Shown here: piece by piece, positions 1 to 9,262 of the stretch | How positions within the stretch are numbered: position 1 is the stretch's first letter | How the letters are laid out: every line of letters starts with the position of its first letter | Assembly: GCF_014212015.1 (NCBI RefSeq) | Contig: NZ_JACJVN010000065.1 | Coordinates: 1 to 64,000, forward strand | Origin: Cohnella lubricantis | Lineage (GTDB): Bacteria; Bacillota; Bacilli; Paenibacillales; Paenibacillaceae | Length of the DNA stretch: 64,000 nt | Direction of reading: 5' to 3' | Position numbers and translations under genes: made by a program | The notes under the pieces: generated by a model | Told to the model about the DNA's origin: nothing | Seen by the model: the letters and a program-made list of their open reading frames with translations, nothing else | The model's database searches: none

Positions 1-235
1 AACGCGGGCGAGTTAGCCGGTTTGGACGAGTAACTCAGCCGAGAATGAGCTCAAGGCGGGTGAGTTAGTCGGTTTGGACGAGTATCGCAGCCGAGAATGA
101 GCTCAACGCGGGTGAGTTAGCCGGTTTGGACGAGTAACTCAGCCGAGAATGAGCTCAAGGCGGGCGAGTTAGTCGGTTTGGACGAGTATCGCAGCCGAGA
201 ATGAGCTCAACGCGGGGTGAGTTAGCCATTTTGGA
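1..235. repeat. 52-bp tandem array, alternating A/B units
   Basis: Four complete 52-bp units plus a partial fifth are seen, each ending in GAGAATGAGCTC. Units alternate: one type has GAGTTAGCCGG...GAGTAACTCAGCC, the next GAGTTAGTCGG...GAGTATCGCAGCC, so the higher-order period is 104 bp. In A units the ends GAGTTA and TAACTC can pair across about 15 nt. The array continues off the left edge, so its full size and left neighbour are unknown. No gene is seen in it. Confidence 0.95.
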
Positions 236-300
236 CGAGCGTCTTCCCGAGACACACGTGACCTGAACGAGATATGGAGTTTTTTCTTATCCAACTGATA

Positions 301-330
301 TTGACAATCATTCTCAAATACAGATATAAT
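301..330 (+). promoter_or_regulatory. SigA-type promoter of yclNOPQ with Fur box over the -35
   Basis: A consensus TTGACA (301-306) and TATAAT (325-330) are separated by 18 bp. A Fur-like 7-1-7 sequence, TGACAATCATTCTCA at 302-316, overlaps the -35 with two departures from TGATAATNATTATCA. This predicts iron repression of the importer downstream. Confidence 0.85.
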
Positions 331-348
331 CCAACTTGTAATTATCAT

Positions 349-363
349 TGATAATCATTATCA
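349..363. promoter_or_regulatory. perfect Fur box
   Basis: TGATAATCATTATCA is a perfect 7-1-7 palindrome matching the Bacillus Fur consensus. It lies about 20 bp downstream of the -10, in the transcribed leader. Flanking ATTATCAT and AATTATCA extend it into overlapping partial boxes, as in sites that bind two Fur dimers. Confidence 0.9.
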
Positions 364-406
364 ATTATCAATCGCCGATTATCGATTATTGACATCGATC
401 ATCAAC

Positions 407-490
407 CATCGATCATCGACTATCAACCATCAATCATCGATCATCGACTATCAACCATCAACCATCGACACTATCAATCATCGACTATCC
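407..490. repeat. 28-bp tandem repeat built of heptamers in the yclN leader
   Basis: The motif CATCGATCATCGACTATC recurs at 407 and 435, and a shortened copy starts at 463, giving a 28-bp period. Each unit reads as four 7-mers of the form A-Y-C/T-A-T-C-R. The tract fills the 5' leader between the Fur box and the yclN start and has no reading frame of its own. Confidence 0.75.
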
Positions 491-522
491 ACTATATCTC
501 AAAGAAAGCGAATCGACCGCCT

Positions 523-1476
523 ATGAGAAGATGGCATTTGACCGCCGCGCTCCTCGCGCTGTCGCTGATCTCCCTATTCGTGGGCGTTCAGCGCATCTCG
601 CCGGCCGATCTGTTCCGGCTGGACAGCGAGGCTTGGCAGACGTTCTGGATCAGCCGGCTTCCCCGGTTGATCAGCATCGTCATCGCCGGCGCCAGCATGA
701 GCGTGTGCGGCTTAATCATGCAGCAGCTCACCCGTAACAAGTTCGTATCGCCGACGACGGCGGGCACGATGGACTCCGCCAAGGTGGGCATTCTCGTCGC
801 GATGCTGCTGTTCACGACGTCGGCGCCGCTCGTCAAGATGGCGGTCGCCTTCGTGTTCGCCTTCGCCGGGACGCTGCTGTTCATGCAAATACTGAACCGA
901 ATCCGCTTCAAGGACGCGATCTTCGTGCCGCTCGTCGGCATCATGGTCGGCAACGTCATCAGCTCGATCGCGACCTTCATCGCCTACAAGTACGACCTGG
1001 TCCAGAACATCTCTTCCTGGCTGCAAGGCGACTTCTCCGGCGTGCTGATGGGGCGCTACGAGCTGATGTATATCAGCGTTCCAATGATGGCCGCGGCCTA
1101 CTTGTACGCCAACAAGTTCACGCTGGCCGGCATGGGCGAGGAGTTCTCGGTGAACCTGGGGCTGTCGTACAAGCGAGTCGTCTATCTGGGTCTCGCGATC
1201 GTGGCGCTGTCCAGCTCGGCGATTATTCTGACGGTTGGCACGATTCCGTTCCTCGGCCTCATCATTCCGAACATCGTCAGCCTTTATCTCGGCGATCACT
1301 TGAAGCGAACGCTGCCGCATACCGCGCTGCTCGGCGCCGTGTTCGTGCTTGCCTGCGACATTCTTGGCCGAATCGTGATCTACCCGTACGAGATTCCGGT
1401 CAACCTGACCGTCGGCGTCATCGGCAGCGTCGTCTTCCTATATCTGCTCATGAGGAGGAGGGCGTATGGTGAATAG
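523..1476 (+). CDS. yclN: siderophore ABC transporter permease (YclN-like)
   Basis: This 317-residue hydrophobic protein of the FecCD/BtuC permease family has about nine membrane segments. It is one half of the membrane channel that moves ferric siderophore into the cytoplasm. The segment GTIPFLGLIIPNIV matches the region of such permeases that contacts the ATPase. The permease-permease-ATPase-binding protein order and the lengths match B. subtilis yclNOPQ, which imports petrobactin; that substrate is only inferred here. The ATG start has a weak upstream AAAGAAAG. The gene is first in a Fur-controlled operon and overlaps the next gene by 11 bp. Confidence 0.85.
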   Translation: MRRWHLTAALLALSLISLFVGVQRISPADLFRLDSEAWQTFWISRLPRLISIVIAGASMSVCGLIMQQLTRNKFVSPTTAGTMDSAKVGILVAMLLFTTSAPLVKMAVAFVFAFAGTLLFMQILNRIRFKDAIFVPLVGIMVGNVISSIATFIAYKYDLVQNISSWLQGDFSGVLMGRYELMYISVPMMAAAYLYANKFTLAGMGEEFSVNLGLSYKRVVYLGLAIVALSSSAIILTVGTIPFLGLIIPNIVSLYLGDHLKRTLPHTALLGAVFVLACDILGRIVIYPYEIPVNLTVGVIGSVVFLYLLMRRRAYGE

Positions 1477-2419
1477 AGCCGCCAGTTGGAAAATCGTATC
1501 TCTCGCCGCGCTGGCTCTCGCTCTCGTCGCTCTGTTCCTGTTCCTTCACGTCGGGAACTGGGATTACGCCATTCCGCGGCGCTCGCTCAAGATTGCCGCG
1601 CTGCTGCTGACAGGCTGCGCCATCGCGTTCTCGACGGCGGTGTTCCAGACGATTACGAACAACCGCATCCTGACGCCGAGCATTCTCGGCTTGGATTCGC
1701 TCTTCATGCTGCTGCAGACCGGCATCGTCTACTTCGCCGGCTCCGGCTCGGTTCTCGTGACGAACGGCAACCTCAACTTCGTCCTGTCAGCCGTTCTCAT
1801 GATTCTGTTCTCGGCCGTTCTGTACCGCTTCGTATTCCGGCGCGGCCAGCAGAACCTGTACTTCCTGCTCCTGATCGGGCTTGTCATCGGCACGATGTTC
1901 CAGAGCTTCTCCACCTTCATGGAGGTGCTGATCGATCCGAACGAGTTCCAAGTCGTGCAGGGGAAAATGTTCGCCAGCTTCAACAATGTGAACACACAGA
2001 TTGTGCTGATCTCAGCCGTCGTCATGCTGCTCGTCACGGCCTTCTTCCTGCGCAGCGCTAAGTATCTCGACGTCCTGTCGCTTGGCCGCGACCACGCCGT
2101 TAATCTCGGCGTGCCTTACGAGAGCGTCGTCAAGCGGCTGCTTGTCATCGTGTCGATTCTTATCTCTGTCTCCACGGCGCTCGTCGGACCGATCACATTC
2201 CTCGGCCTGCTCGTCGTCAACGTGGCGCATGCGTTCTTCCGAACGTATCGGCACCGCTATCTGATCGCAGGCTCGATGCTGATCGCCATCGTCGCGTTAG
2301 CGGGCGGGCAGCTGCTGGTGGAGCGCGTATTTATCTTCTCGACGCCGATCAGCGTCATTATCAACTTCGTCGGCGGCGTCTACTTTCTATATTTGCTGTT
2401 AAAGGAGAATCGGGCGTGA
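1466..2419 (+). CDS. yclO: siderophore ABC transporter permease (YclO-like)
   Basis: This is the second FecCD-family permease, 317 residues, and the likely heterodimer partner of the preceding gene. The coupling region is visible as VSTALVGPITFLGLLVVNVA. It starts at an ATG inside the end of yclN, preceded by AGGAGGAGGG, which suggests translational coupling. Its stop codon overlaps the GTG start of the ATPase gene. Length and order match YclO of B. subtilis. The Fe(III)-catecholate or petrobactin substrate is an inference from that resemblance. Confidence 0.85.
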   Translation: MVNRAASWKIVSLAALALALVALFLFLHVGNWDYAIPRRSLKIAALLLTGCAIAFSTAVFQTITNNRILTPSILGLDSLFMLLQTGIVYFAGSGSVLVTNGNLNFVLSAVLMILFSAVLYRFVFRRGQQNLYFLLLIGLVIGTMFQSFSTFMEVLIDPNEFQVVQGKMFASFNNVNTQIVLISAVVMLLVTAFFLRSAKYLDVLSLGRDHAVNLGVPYESVVKRLLVIVSILISVSTALVGPITFLGLLVVNVAHAFFRTYRHRYLIAGSMLIAIVALAGGQLLVERVFIFSTPISVIINFVGGVYFLYLLLKENRA

Positions 2420-3174
2420 TAGAAGTCAGGGACGTATCCAAGAGCTACAATGGCAGAACCGTCGTCGACCGCGCGTCCGTTGCCCTTCCGAAGGGGAAGA
2501 TCACTTCGTTCATCGGACCGAACGGCGCGGGCAAGAGCACGCTGCTCTCGATCATCAGCCGGCTGATCGGCAAGGACGAAGGGGAAGTGCTGATCGAAGG
2601 CCGGGAGATCAGCCAGTGGAAGACCAACGAGCTGGCCCGCAAGATCTCGATTCTGAAGCAATCCAATCATATCAACCTGAAGCTGACCGTGCGCGAGCTC
2701 GTCTCCTTCGGCCGATTCCCCTATTCGCAGGGAAGGCTGACGAAGGAAGATGAAGCGAGCGTCGACGAGGCGATCCGCTATCTGAATCTGGAGGCGATCC
2801 AGCACAAACATCTGGATCAGCTCAGCGGCGGGCAGAGCCAGCGCGCCTTCATCGCGATGGTCGTCGCCCAGGACACCGAGTATGTGCTGCTCGACGAGCC
2901 GCTCAACAATCTCGACATGAAGCATTCGGTCCAGATTATGCAGACGCTGCGCCGGCTGGCAGACGAGCTTGGCAAGACCGTCGTCATCGTTCTGCACGAT
3001 ATTAACTTCGCCTCGTGCTACTCCGACTTCATCGTCGCCCTCAAGGACGGCCGAGTCGTCCGCCAGGGCACGGCAGAGGCGATGATCAATCCTGCCGTGC
3101 TGGAGGAAGTATATGAGATGGCGATGGACATCCGACTGATCGGCGGGAACAAGATTTGCGTGTATTACACCTGA
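2416..3174 (+). CDS. yclP: siderophore ABC transporter ATP-binding protein (YclP-like)
   Basis: This 252-residue ABC ATPase powers the two permeases. Walker A GPNGAGKST lies at residues 34-42, the signature LSGGQSQR near 135 and Walker B YVLLDEP near 156, with an H-loop histidine in VLHDINFA. The length equals that of B. subtilis YclP. The GTG start overlaps the yclO stop and has AAAGGAG 9 bp upstream. A 93-bp gap with a G+C-rich inverted repeat separates it from the binding-protein gene, which may allow the binding protein to be expressed at a different level. Confidence 0.88.
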   Translation: MIEVRDVSKSYNGRTVVDRASVALPKGKITSFIGPNGAGKSTLLSIISRLIGKDEGEVLIEGREISQWKTNELARKISILKQSNHINLKLTVRELVSFGRFPYSQGRLTKEDEASVDEAIRYLNLEAIQHKHLDQLSGGQSQRAFIAMVVAQDTEYVLLDEPLNNLDMKHSVQIMQTLRRLADELGKTVVIVLHDINFASCYSDFIVALKDGRVVRQGTAEAMINPAVLEEVYEMAMDIRLIGGNKICVYYT

Positions 3175-3267
3175 TTGCGGTAATCTCGCCGTCTCCGCCG
3201 AAGGGCCCGTCGGCAGAGGCGCGATATTATAAATTCCACTTGGACATGAAAGGGGTAAATTATAGAA

Positions 3268-4290
3268 ATGAGAAAGACATTATCCATCCTTCTGGCAAGT
3301 GCGCTGACGTTAGCCGTTCTCTCCGGCTGCGGCGCCAACAACGCCAACAACACTAATGGCGCTGCAGCTCCCGCGCAAGCGAGCGCGCCTTCCGCGTCCG
3401 CATCGGCATCATCTGAGGCTTCGCCAAACGAAGCGGCAGCGCCGGCGGAGATAACCGTCAAGCACGCCTCCGGCGAGACGACGGTCAAGACGAACCCGGC
3501 CAAGGTCGTCGTATTCGACTTCGGATCGCTGGATACGCTCGATAAGCTGGGCATCGAAGTGACCGGCGTTCCGCAATCCAACCTGCCTTCCTATCTGAAG
3601 AAATTCGAAGACTCGAAATACGAGAACGTCGGCGGCCTGATGGAGCCGGACTTCGAGAAGATCGCCGAGATTCAGCCCGACCTGATCATCATCTCCGGCC
3701 GCCAAGCCGCATCCTACGACGAGTTCAAGAAGATTGCGCCGACGATTAACCTGGCGCTCGATACGACGAAGTACCTCGATTCCTTCAAAGCCAATCTGCA
3801 GACGATCGGCCAAATCTTCGGCAAGCAGGCCGAAGCGGACGCCGAAGCCGCGGCCATCGACGCGACGATTCAATCGGTACACGACGAGGCGGCCGCTACC
3901 GGCAAGAGCGCCTTGATCGTGCTGGCCAACGAAGGCAAGATCAGCGCCTACGGCGCCGGCTCGCGCTTCGGCCTTATCCATGACGTGCTCGGCTTCAAGC
4001 CGGCGGACGACAAGATCGAGGTGTCGACGCACGGCCAGAGCGTCTCGTTCGAGTACGTCGCGGAGAAGAACCCCGACTACTTGTTCGTCATCGACCGCGG
4101 CGCCGTCGTCGCTGCCGAAGGAGCCGAATCGCAGCCGGCCCAGAAGGTGATCGAGAACGAGCTGGTGAAGAGAACGAACGCCTACAAGGACGGACACATC
4201 ATCTACCTGGACCCGAACTTCTGGTATCTGTCCGGCGGCGGACTGGTCTCTGTCTCCGAGATGGTGAAGGAAGTCGAGGCAGGCATCTAA
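3268..4290 (+). CDS. yclQ: siderophore-binding lipoprotein (YclQ-like)
   Basis: This 340-residue class III substrate-binding protein captures ferric siderophore outside the membrane. The N-terminus is a lipoprotein signal ending LSGC with the lipidated cysteine at residue 21. An Ala/Ser/Asn-rich linker follows to about residue 55, then a bilobed FepB/FecB-type domain (AKVVVFDFGSLDTLDKLG, PDLIIISGRQ). It has the same position and family as B. subtilis YclQ. The linker is longer than usual. The gene is followed by a clear terminator, which ends the operon. Confidence 0.88.
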   Translation: MRKTLSILLASALTLAVLSGCGANNANNTNGAAAPAQASAPSASASASSEASPNEAAAPAEITVKHASGETTVKTNPAKVVVFDFGSLDTLDKLGIEVTGVPQSNLPSYLKKFEDSKYENVGGLMEPDFEKIAEIQPDLIIISGRQAASYDEFKKIAPTINLALDTTKYLDSFKANLQTIGQIFGKQAEADAEAAAIDATIQSVHDEAAATGKSALIVLANEGKISAYGAGSRFGLIHDVLGFKPADDKIEVSTHGQSVSFEYVAEKNPDYLFVIDRGAVVAAEGAESQPAQKVIENELVKRTNAYKDGHIIYLDPNFWYLSGGGLVSVSEMVKEVEAGI

Positions 4291-4347
4291 TATTCGCAAA
4301 TAATCGCAGCAAGCAAGCATGCGATAACCGAATAAGCAGCCTCTATC

Positions 4348-4390
4348 GGGACGTCTGGCGATGCGGATCGCCGCGTCCCCCTTTTATTTT
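4348..4390 (+). terminator. terminator after yclQ
   Basis: GGGACG pairs with CGTCCC around a perfect inner stem GGCGAT-GCGG-ATCGCC. CTTTTATTTT follows. Confidence 0.85.
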
Positions 4391-4449
4391 GGGGAACAGT
4401 TCCGTTAAGATTAGGACAAGTCATACAGCAGCGGATGGGAGGGAAGCGC

Positions 4450-5139
4450 GTGAGACCCATAACGATCCTCATCGCGGACGATGAACCGGAGATAGCGGAT
4501 CTGATCGCGATGCATCTCGAGCGGGAAGGCTATCGCACGATCAAGGCTGCCGACGGCAAGGCCGCGGTGCAGGCGATACAGACGAATGCGGTCGACTTGG
4601 CCATCTTGGATATAATGATGCCGGGGCTGGACGGGTACGAGGCGACCCGCCAAATCCGGGAGCGCTATCAGCTGCCGATCATCTTCGTTAGCGCCAAGAC
4701 GTCCGACCTGGACAAGATCACCGGCTTAGTTATCGGAGCGGACGATTATATGACGAAGCCGTTCAACCCGCTCGAGCTTGTCGCCCGCGTCAAGGCGCAG
4801 CTCCGGCGTTCCATGCAGCTCAATCAACCGGCGGACGGTCTTCATCAGATCATCGAGGCGGGAGGACTCGTCATCGATCCGGACAAACGGTCGGTCACGC
4901 TGTACGGAGAGCCGATCACGCTCACGCCGAAGGAGTTCGACATTCTGGTCCTGCTCGCGAGCCATCCGAACAAGGTGTTCGGCGCGGAGAACATCTTCCA
5001 ACAGGTGTGGGGAGATGCCTACTATGAGAGCGGGAATACGGTGATGGTGCATATTCGGACGCTGCGGAGGAAGCTCGGCGAGGACAAGGACAAGTTCATC
5101 AAGACGGTCTGGGGAGTCGGGTACACGTTCAATGGCTAA
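4450..5139 (+). CDS. OmpR-family response regulator, VanR-like
   Basis: This 229-residue regulator has an N-terminal receiver domain (acidic pair DD at 10-11, phospho-acceptor D54 in LDIMMPG, K103 in MTKPF). A C-terminal winged-helix DNA-binding domain follows (LTPKEFDILVLL, VMVHIRTLRRKLGED). An in-frame ATG exists at 4435, but it sits on the GGGAGGG ribosome site. The GTG at 4450, 6 bp after that site, is the better start. The gene overlaps the kinase gene by 8 bp. The order regulator-kinase-VanY recalls the vanR-vanS-vanY start of vanB-type loci, but no ligase genes follow. The inducing signal is unknown, probably cell-wall stress. Confidence 0.88.
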   Translation: MRPITILIADDEPEIADLIAMHLEREGYRTIKAADGKAAVQAIQTNAVDLAILDIMMPGLDGYEATRQIRERYQLPIIFVSAKTSDLDKITGLVIGADDYMTKPFNPLELVARVKAQLRRSMQLNQPADGLHQIIEAGGLVIDPDKRSVTLYGEPITLTPKEFDILVLLASHPNKVFGAENIFQQVWGDAYYESGNTVMVHIRTLRRKLGEDKDKFIKTVWGVGYTFNG

Positions 5140-6235
5140 TTCACGGCGCAGCTTCCGCTCCAAGATGCTCCTGCTGTTCGGCCTCAGCATGCTCGCTTCG
5201 GGGACAATCACCTATGTCATTTACAAATTGCTTCAAAACTATTACCGCAACAACGTTCATTACGGGGACTCGATCGCGTTGCTGCGCGATATCATGCGGC
5301 AAGTCGGCGATTTGACTGTTTTCATGATTCTCTTCGTCCCGCTGGCCGTCTTATTCTTCTATCTGTTCTCAAAGCCCTACGCTTCCTACTTCGAACGGAT
5401 CTCCGAGGGCATTCATCGGCTGGCGAACGGCGACTTCTCGGCTCGCGTGGAGCTGAACACGAACGACGAGTTCCAGACGGTGGCCGAAGACATCAACCGC
5501 GCAGGGGTCAAGCTGAAGAACGCGCTGGAACGCGGGGACTTCGCGGAGAGCAGCAAGGATCAGCTGGTGCTGAATTTGGCGCATGACCTGCGTACCCCGC
5601 TGACCTCCGTACTCGGGTATTTGGATTATCTATTGAAGAATGAGCAATTGCCTGCCGAGCAGGCCAGACACTATACGACGATCGCCTATACGAAGTCCAG
5701 ACGATTGGAGAAGCTGATCGAGGAACTGTTCGAGATCGCGAAGATGAATTACGGCAAGCTGCCGATCGACAAGAAGCCGATTGATCTTAGCGAGCTGCTG
5801 CATCAGTTGGTGGAAGAGCTCTATCCGATTCTCGAAAATAATCAGTTGACGGCGAGGGTCATCATGCCGCCCCGAATCATGGTCGAAGCGGACGGCGCCC
5901 TGCTGGCCCGCGTGTTCGAGAACCTGCTCGCGAATGCCGCGCGATACGGCAAAGACGGGCAATTCGTCGATATCAAGGGCGAGCTTGAATCCGATGCGGT
6001 CATCGTTCAAGTGATCAATTACGGCCACCGGATTCCGCCGGACGAGCTTCCGTTCCTCTTCGACATGTTCTACACGGGGGATCAAGCGCGGACGCATCAA
6101 GGTGGCAGCACCGGGCTCGGGCTGTTCATCGCCAAGAACATCGTCGAGCAGCACGGCGGGGCGATTGCCGCGGACAGCACCGTCACGCGAACGGTGTTCG
6201 AGGTTCGAATTCCGCTTCCGGCGCAGTATAATTAA
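5132..6235 (+). CDS. sensor histidine kinase, VanS-like
   Basis: This 367-residue membrane kinase should phosphorylate the regulator encoded just upstream. Two membrane segments (about 11-33 and 62-80) flank a very short extracytoplasmic loop of roughly 28 residues. A HAMP linker spans about 81-133, the phospho-acceptor H151 lies in NLAHDLRTPLTSVLGYLDYLL, and the HATPase domain shows N, G1 and G2 boxes (ENLLANAARYGKDG, GSTGLGLFIAKNIV). The tiny sensor loop suggests detection at or within the membrane rather than of a bulky ligand, as known for VanS and other intramembrane-sensing kinases. It overlaps the regulator gene and lies 76 bp before vanY. Confidence 0.87.
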   Translation: MANSRRSFRSKMLLLFGLSMLASGTITYVIYKLLQNYYRNNVHYGDSIALLRDIMRQVGDLTVFMILFVPLAVLFFYLFSKPYASYFERISEGIHRLANGDFSARVELNTNDEFQTVAEDINRAGVKLKNALERGDFAESSKDQLVLNLAHDLRTPLTSVLGYLDYLLKNEQLPAEQARHYTTIAYTKSRRLEKLIEELFEIAKMNYGKLPIDKKPIDLSELLHQLVEELYPILENNQLTARVIMPPRIMVEADGALLARVFENLLANAARYGKDGQFVDIKGELESDAVIVQVINYGHRIPPDELPFLFDMFYTGDQARTHQGGSTGLGLFIAKNIVEQHGGAIAADSTVTRTVFEVRIPLPAQYN

Positions 6236-6311
6236 GAAAAATTTAAAGACTGGCCCATATTCTTCTTAAGCTTTCTTCCTTAACCTAATTGGACACTAGG
6301 TTGCGGGAGAG

Positions 6312-7244
6312 ATGGAGATGAAGAAGTGGGTTATTCTGCTTGCGCTGCTATTAGGGCTCCTGCTGTGGATCGGAGACCGCAATCTGAATCGGACGCCGGG
6401 CACCGAGGTGCAGATTAACCGGGTCGAGACCGATGAGATCGCTGAGACCGCTGCCGCGGATACGAAGGATACGACGAATGCGCCGGATGCGCCGGCAGGG
6501 AACGATTCTTCCGTTCGGACGATTCAAGTGACGCCAGATCAGATTTATAAAGGCGATCTGGTGCTGGTGAACCAAGACCATCCGGTTCATGCCGAAGGGA
6601 TGCTGTCCGATATCGCGGAGCTGTCACGTCATCCGGAGCTAACGGAGGGCTACGGTCTGCTGGATAACAAGATTCAGTTGTCGGAGCGGGTGGCGAAGCA
6701 GTTCTCGGCCATGGTCGCGGCGGCGGGCGAGGACGGCGTGAATCATTTTCTGATCAGCAGCGGTTATCGCGACAACGAGAAGCAAGCGGAGCTGTACGAG
6801 GAGGAGGGGCCCGACTATGCGCTTCCGGCGGGCTTCAGCGAGCACAACCTCGGCTTGTCGCTCGATATCGGGTCCTCTCTCGAGGCGATGGAGCGCGCGC
6901 CCGAAGGCAAATGGCTGACGGCTAATGCGTGGGATTACGGGTTCATCCTCCGCTATCCGAAGGACAAGACGGCGATCACGGGCATCCAGTACGAGCCGTG
7001 GCACTTCCGCTATGTCGGGCTGCCGCATAGCCAGATCATGAAGGAGAAGCGCTTCACGCTGGAAGAATATTTGTCTTATCTGAGAGAGCAGAAGCAGATT
7101 CAGGCGACAATCGACGGCCGGACCTATGACATCTCCTATATCCCCGTCACGGGCGAGACGGCGATCGAAGTGCCGACGGATCGAGACTATGAGATATCCG
7201 GCAACAACGTCGATGGAGTTATACTGACGGTTTATCCGCAGTAA
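6312..7244 (+). CDS. vanY: membrane-anchored D-Ala-D-Ala carboxypeptidase, VanY family
   Basis: This 310-residue zinc peptidase should remove the terminal D-alanine of peptidoglycan stem peptides outside the membrane. Residues 5-21 form an anchor, 22-70 an acidic linker and 80-240 the VanY domain. Zinc ligands are visible as H178 and D185 in [12 protein letters not shown] and H231 in [10 protein letters not shown]228 is the catalytic base. Residues 245-310 form a small extra C-terminal domain seen in Bacillus VanY/YodJ-type proteins. An alternative ATG lies at 6318. Placed behind a VanRS-like pair, it is probably its target. Alone it would trim D-Ala termini, not give full vancomycin resistance. 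Confidence 0.88.
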   Translation: MEMKKWVILLALLLGLLLWIGDRNLNRTPGTEVQINRVETDEIAETAAADTKDTTNAPDAPAGNDSSVRTIQVTPDQIYKGDLVLVNQDHPVHAEGMLSDIAELSRHPELTEGYGLLDNKIQLSERVAKQFSAMVAAAGEDGVNHFLISSGYRDNEKQAELYEEEGPDYALPAGFSEHNLGLSLDIGSSLEAMERAPEGKWLTANAWDYGFILRYPKDKTAITGIQYEPWHFRYVGLPHSQIMKEKRFTLEEYLSYLREQKQIQATIDGRTYDISYIPVTGETAIEVPTDRDYEISGNNVDGVILTVYPQ

Positions 7245-7291
7245 TTGCGATTCATGCGCGGCAATAGCCGAGCATATTCTGAAATATTCTG

Positions 7292-7319
7292 TTGAATATT
7301 GGCACATCCCTGATAAAAT
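7292..7319 (+). promoter_or_regulatory. promoter of potABCD
   Basis: TTGAAT (7292-7297) and TAAAAT (7314-7319) are separated by 16 bp and precede the potA ribosome site. No obvious operator is seen. Confidence 0.6.
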
Positions 7320-7356
7320 AGTACCGACTATGATAGGCAGGGGGACGGAGGCCGAT

Positions 7357-8466
7357 ATGGGAGCGAACGCGATTATCCGCTTCGAGAATGTGAAGAAGCT
7401 GTATGACGGCGACGATGCCGTCGTGCTCGACAATGTGAATTTTGAGATTGAGCACGGGAAGTTCTATACGCTCTTAGGGCCATCCGGCTGCGGGAAGACG
7501 ACCATTCTGCGGCTGATCGCGGGATTCATCGAACCGACGGAAGGCTCGGTCTATATGCATGGCAAGCGGATTAATGCCGTTCCGCCGAACAAGCGCCAAG
7601 TGAACACGGTGTTCCAGGACTACGCGCTGTTCCCGCATCTGAACGTCTATGAGAATGTGGCGTTCGGCCTGCGCGTCAAGAAGCTGAAGAGTGCGGAGAT
7701 CGATCGGAAAGTGAAGGAGGCGCTCAAGTTCGTCAACCTGAGCGGCTACGAGAATCGGGAGATCCGCGAGATGTCGGGCGGCCAGCGCCAGCGCGTCGCT
7801 ATCGCCCGCGCGATCGTGAACGAGCCGGACGTTCTGCTGCTGGACGAGCCTCTCTCCGCGCTGGACTTGAAGCTGCGGACGGAGATGCAGGTTGAGCTGC
7901 GCGAGCTGCAGCAGCGGCTCGGCATCACGTTCATCTTCGTCACGCACGATCAAGAGGAAGCGCTGGCGATGTCCGACGAGATCTTCGTCATGAACCAAGG
8001 CCGGATCGAGCAGAGCGGCACGCCGACGGACATCTACGACGAGCCGATCAACCGGTTCGTGGCTGACTTCATCGGCGAATCGAACATTCTGCCCGGCGTC
8101 ATGGTCCGCGACTATCTCGTGGCGTTCGGCGGCCAGGAGTTCGAATGCGTCGACGGCGGCTTGCAGCCGAACGAGCAGGTGGAGATTGTCATTCGGCCGG
8201 AGGATCTGGAGATTGCCGCGCCTGGAGCGGGCAAGCTGAAGATTCGCGTCGATTCCCAGCTGTTCCGCGGCGTTCACTACGAGATCGTCGGCAGCGACGG
8301 CGGCGGCAACCGCTGGCTTGTCCATTCCACGCGCCGGGTGCAGGTCGGCGACGAGATCGGGCTGGACTTCGATCCGGAAGCGATCCATATTATGCGGTTC
8401 GGTGAGTCGGAGGAGGACTTCGACAAGCGGATCGAGGCGTTCACCGAGGTGGGCGATGAAGACTAG
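7357..8466 (+). CDS. potA: spermidine/putrescine ABC transporter ATPase
   Basis: This 369-residue ATPase energises polyamine uptake. Walker [10 protein letters not shown] lies at 41-49, the signature [15 protein letters not shown] near 137, Walker [13 protein letters not shown] near 157, and a C-terminal TOBE-type regulatory region begins near residue 240. An in-frame ATG at 7330 has no ribosome site. GGACGGAGG followed by 5 bp supports the ATG at 7357. It is the first gene of a tightly packed four-gene operon and overlaps potB by 11 bp. The N-terminal half alone could be any CUT2-like importer ATPase; the potBCD neighbours settle the call. Confidence 0.92.
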   Translation: MGANAIIRFENVKKLYDGDDAVVLDNVNFEIEHGKFYTLLGPSGCGKTTILRLIAGFIEPTEGSVYMHGKRINAVPPNKRQVNTVFQDYALFPHLNVYENVAFGLRVKKLKSAEIDRKVKEALKFVNLSGYENREIREMSGGQRQRVAIARAIVNEPDVLLLDEPLSALDLKLRTEMQVELRELQQRLGITFIFVTHDQEEALAMSDEIFVMNQGRIEQSGTPTDIYDEPINRFVADFIGESNILPGVMVRDYLVAFGGQEFECVDGGLQPNEQVEIVIRPEDLEIAAPGAGKLKIRVDSQLFRGVHYEIVGSDGGGNRWLVHSTRRVQVGDEIGLDFDPEAIHIMRFGESEEDFDKRIEAFTEVGDED

Positions 8467-9262
8467 AACCCGCAATGCCTATCTCATTCCCTACGTCGCT
8501 TGGATCGTATTGTTCGTCGTCGCGCCGATCGTGCTGATCGTCTATTACTCCTTCCAAGACATCGAAGGCAACTGGTCGCTGGCGAACTACAAGCATTTCT
8601 TCACGCCGGTCTACCTGAACATGACGCTCAGCTCATTCTGGTACGCGCTGCTGATCACGCTGTTCTCGCTGCTGGTCGCCTATCCGACGGCTTACTTGCT
8701 GACGAAGGCGAAGCATAAGCGGCTGTGGCTGCTCTTAATTATATTGCCGAGCTGGGTCAACTTGCTGCTGAAGGCGTATGCGTTCATCGGCTTGTTCGGC
8801 ACGTACGGCTTCGCGAACGGCTTCCTGGAGGCCATGGGCCTTGGCCGCCAACAAATCCTTTTCACCGACTTCAGCTTCGTGTTCGTATCGGTCTATATCT
8901 TCATTCCGTTCATGCTGCTGCCGATCTTCAATGCGCTGGAGGAGATGAATCCGTCGCTCATCCAGGCGTCCCGCGATCTGGGCGCATCGGCGTGGACAAC
9001 GTTCCGCCGCGTCGTGTTCCCGCTGACGATCGACGGCGTGAAGTCGGGCTGCCAAGCGGTGTTCATCCCGTCGCTGTCGCTGTTCATGATCACTCGCCTC
9101 ATCGCCGGCAACCGGGTCATTACGCTCGGCACCGCGATTGAACAGCACTTCCTCGTGACGCAGGATTGGGGAATGGGGGCGACGATCGCCGTGTTCCTCG
9201 TCCTCGTCATGGCCGTCATCATGATCGTCACCGGACAGCGCCGAAAGGGGGCTAGAGTATGA
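8456..9262 (+). CDS. potB: spermidine/putrescine ABC transporter permease PotB
   Basis: This 268-residue permease has about six membrane segments and forms half of the polyamine channel. The EAA loop that docks on PotA is visible as [21 protein letters not shown]. The frame stays open far upstream, but the ATG at 8456, preceded by GAGGTGGG and overlapping the end of potA by 11 bp, gives the normal PotB length. It ends in an ATGA overlap with potC. Confidence 0.92.
   Translation: MKTRTRNAYLIPYVAWIVLFVVAPIVLIVYYSFQDIEGNWSLANYKHFFTPVYLNMTLSSFWYALLITLFSLLVAYPTAYLLTKAKHKRLWLLLIILPSWVNLLLKAYAFIGLFGTYGFANGFLEAMGLGRQQILFTDFSFVFVSVYIFIPFMLLPIFNALEEMNPSLIQASRDLGASAWTTFRRVVFPLTIDGVKSGCQAVFIPSLSLFMITRLIAGNRVITLGTAIEQHFLVTQDWGMGATIAVFLVLVMAVIMIVTGQRRKGARV

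Noticed and set aside
4450-7244. Complete vancomycin-resistance operon
   Set aside because: Only regulator, kinase and VanY are present; no dehydrogenase, ligase or VanX gene follows (the next genes are potABCD).
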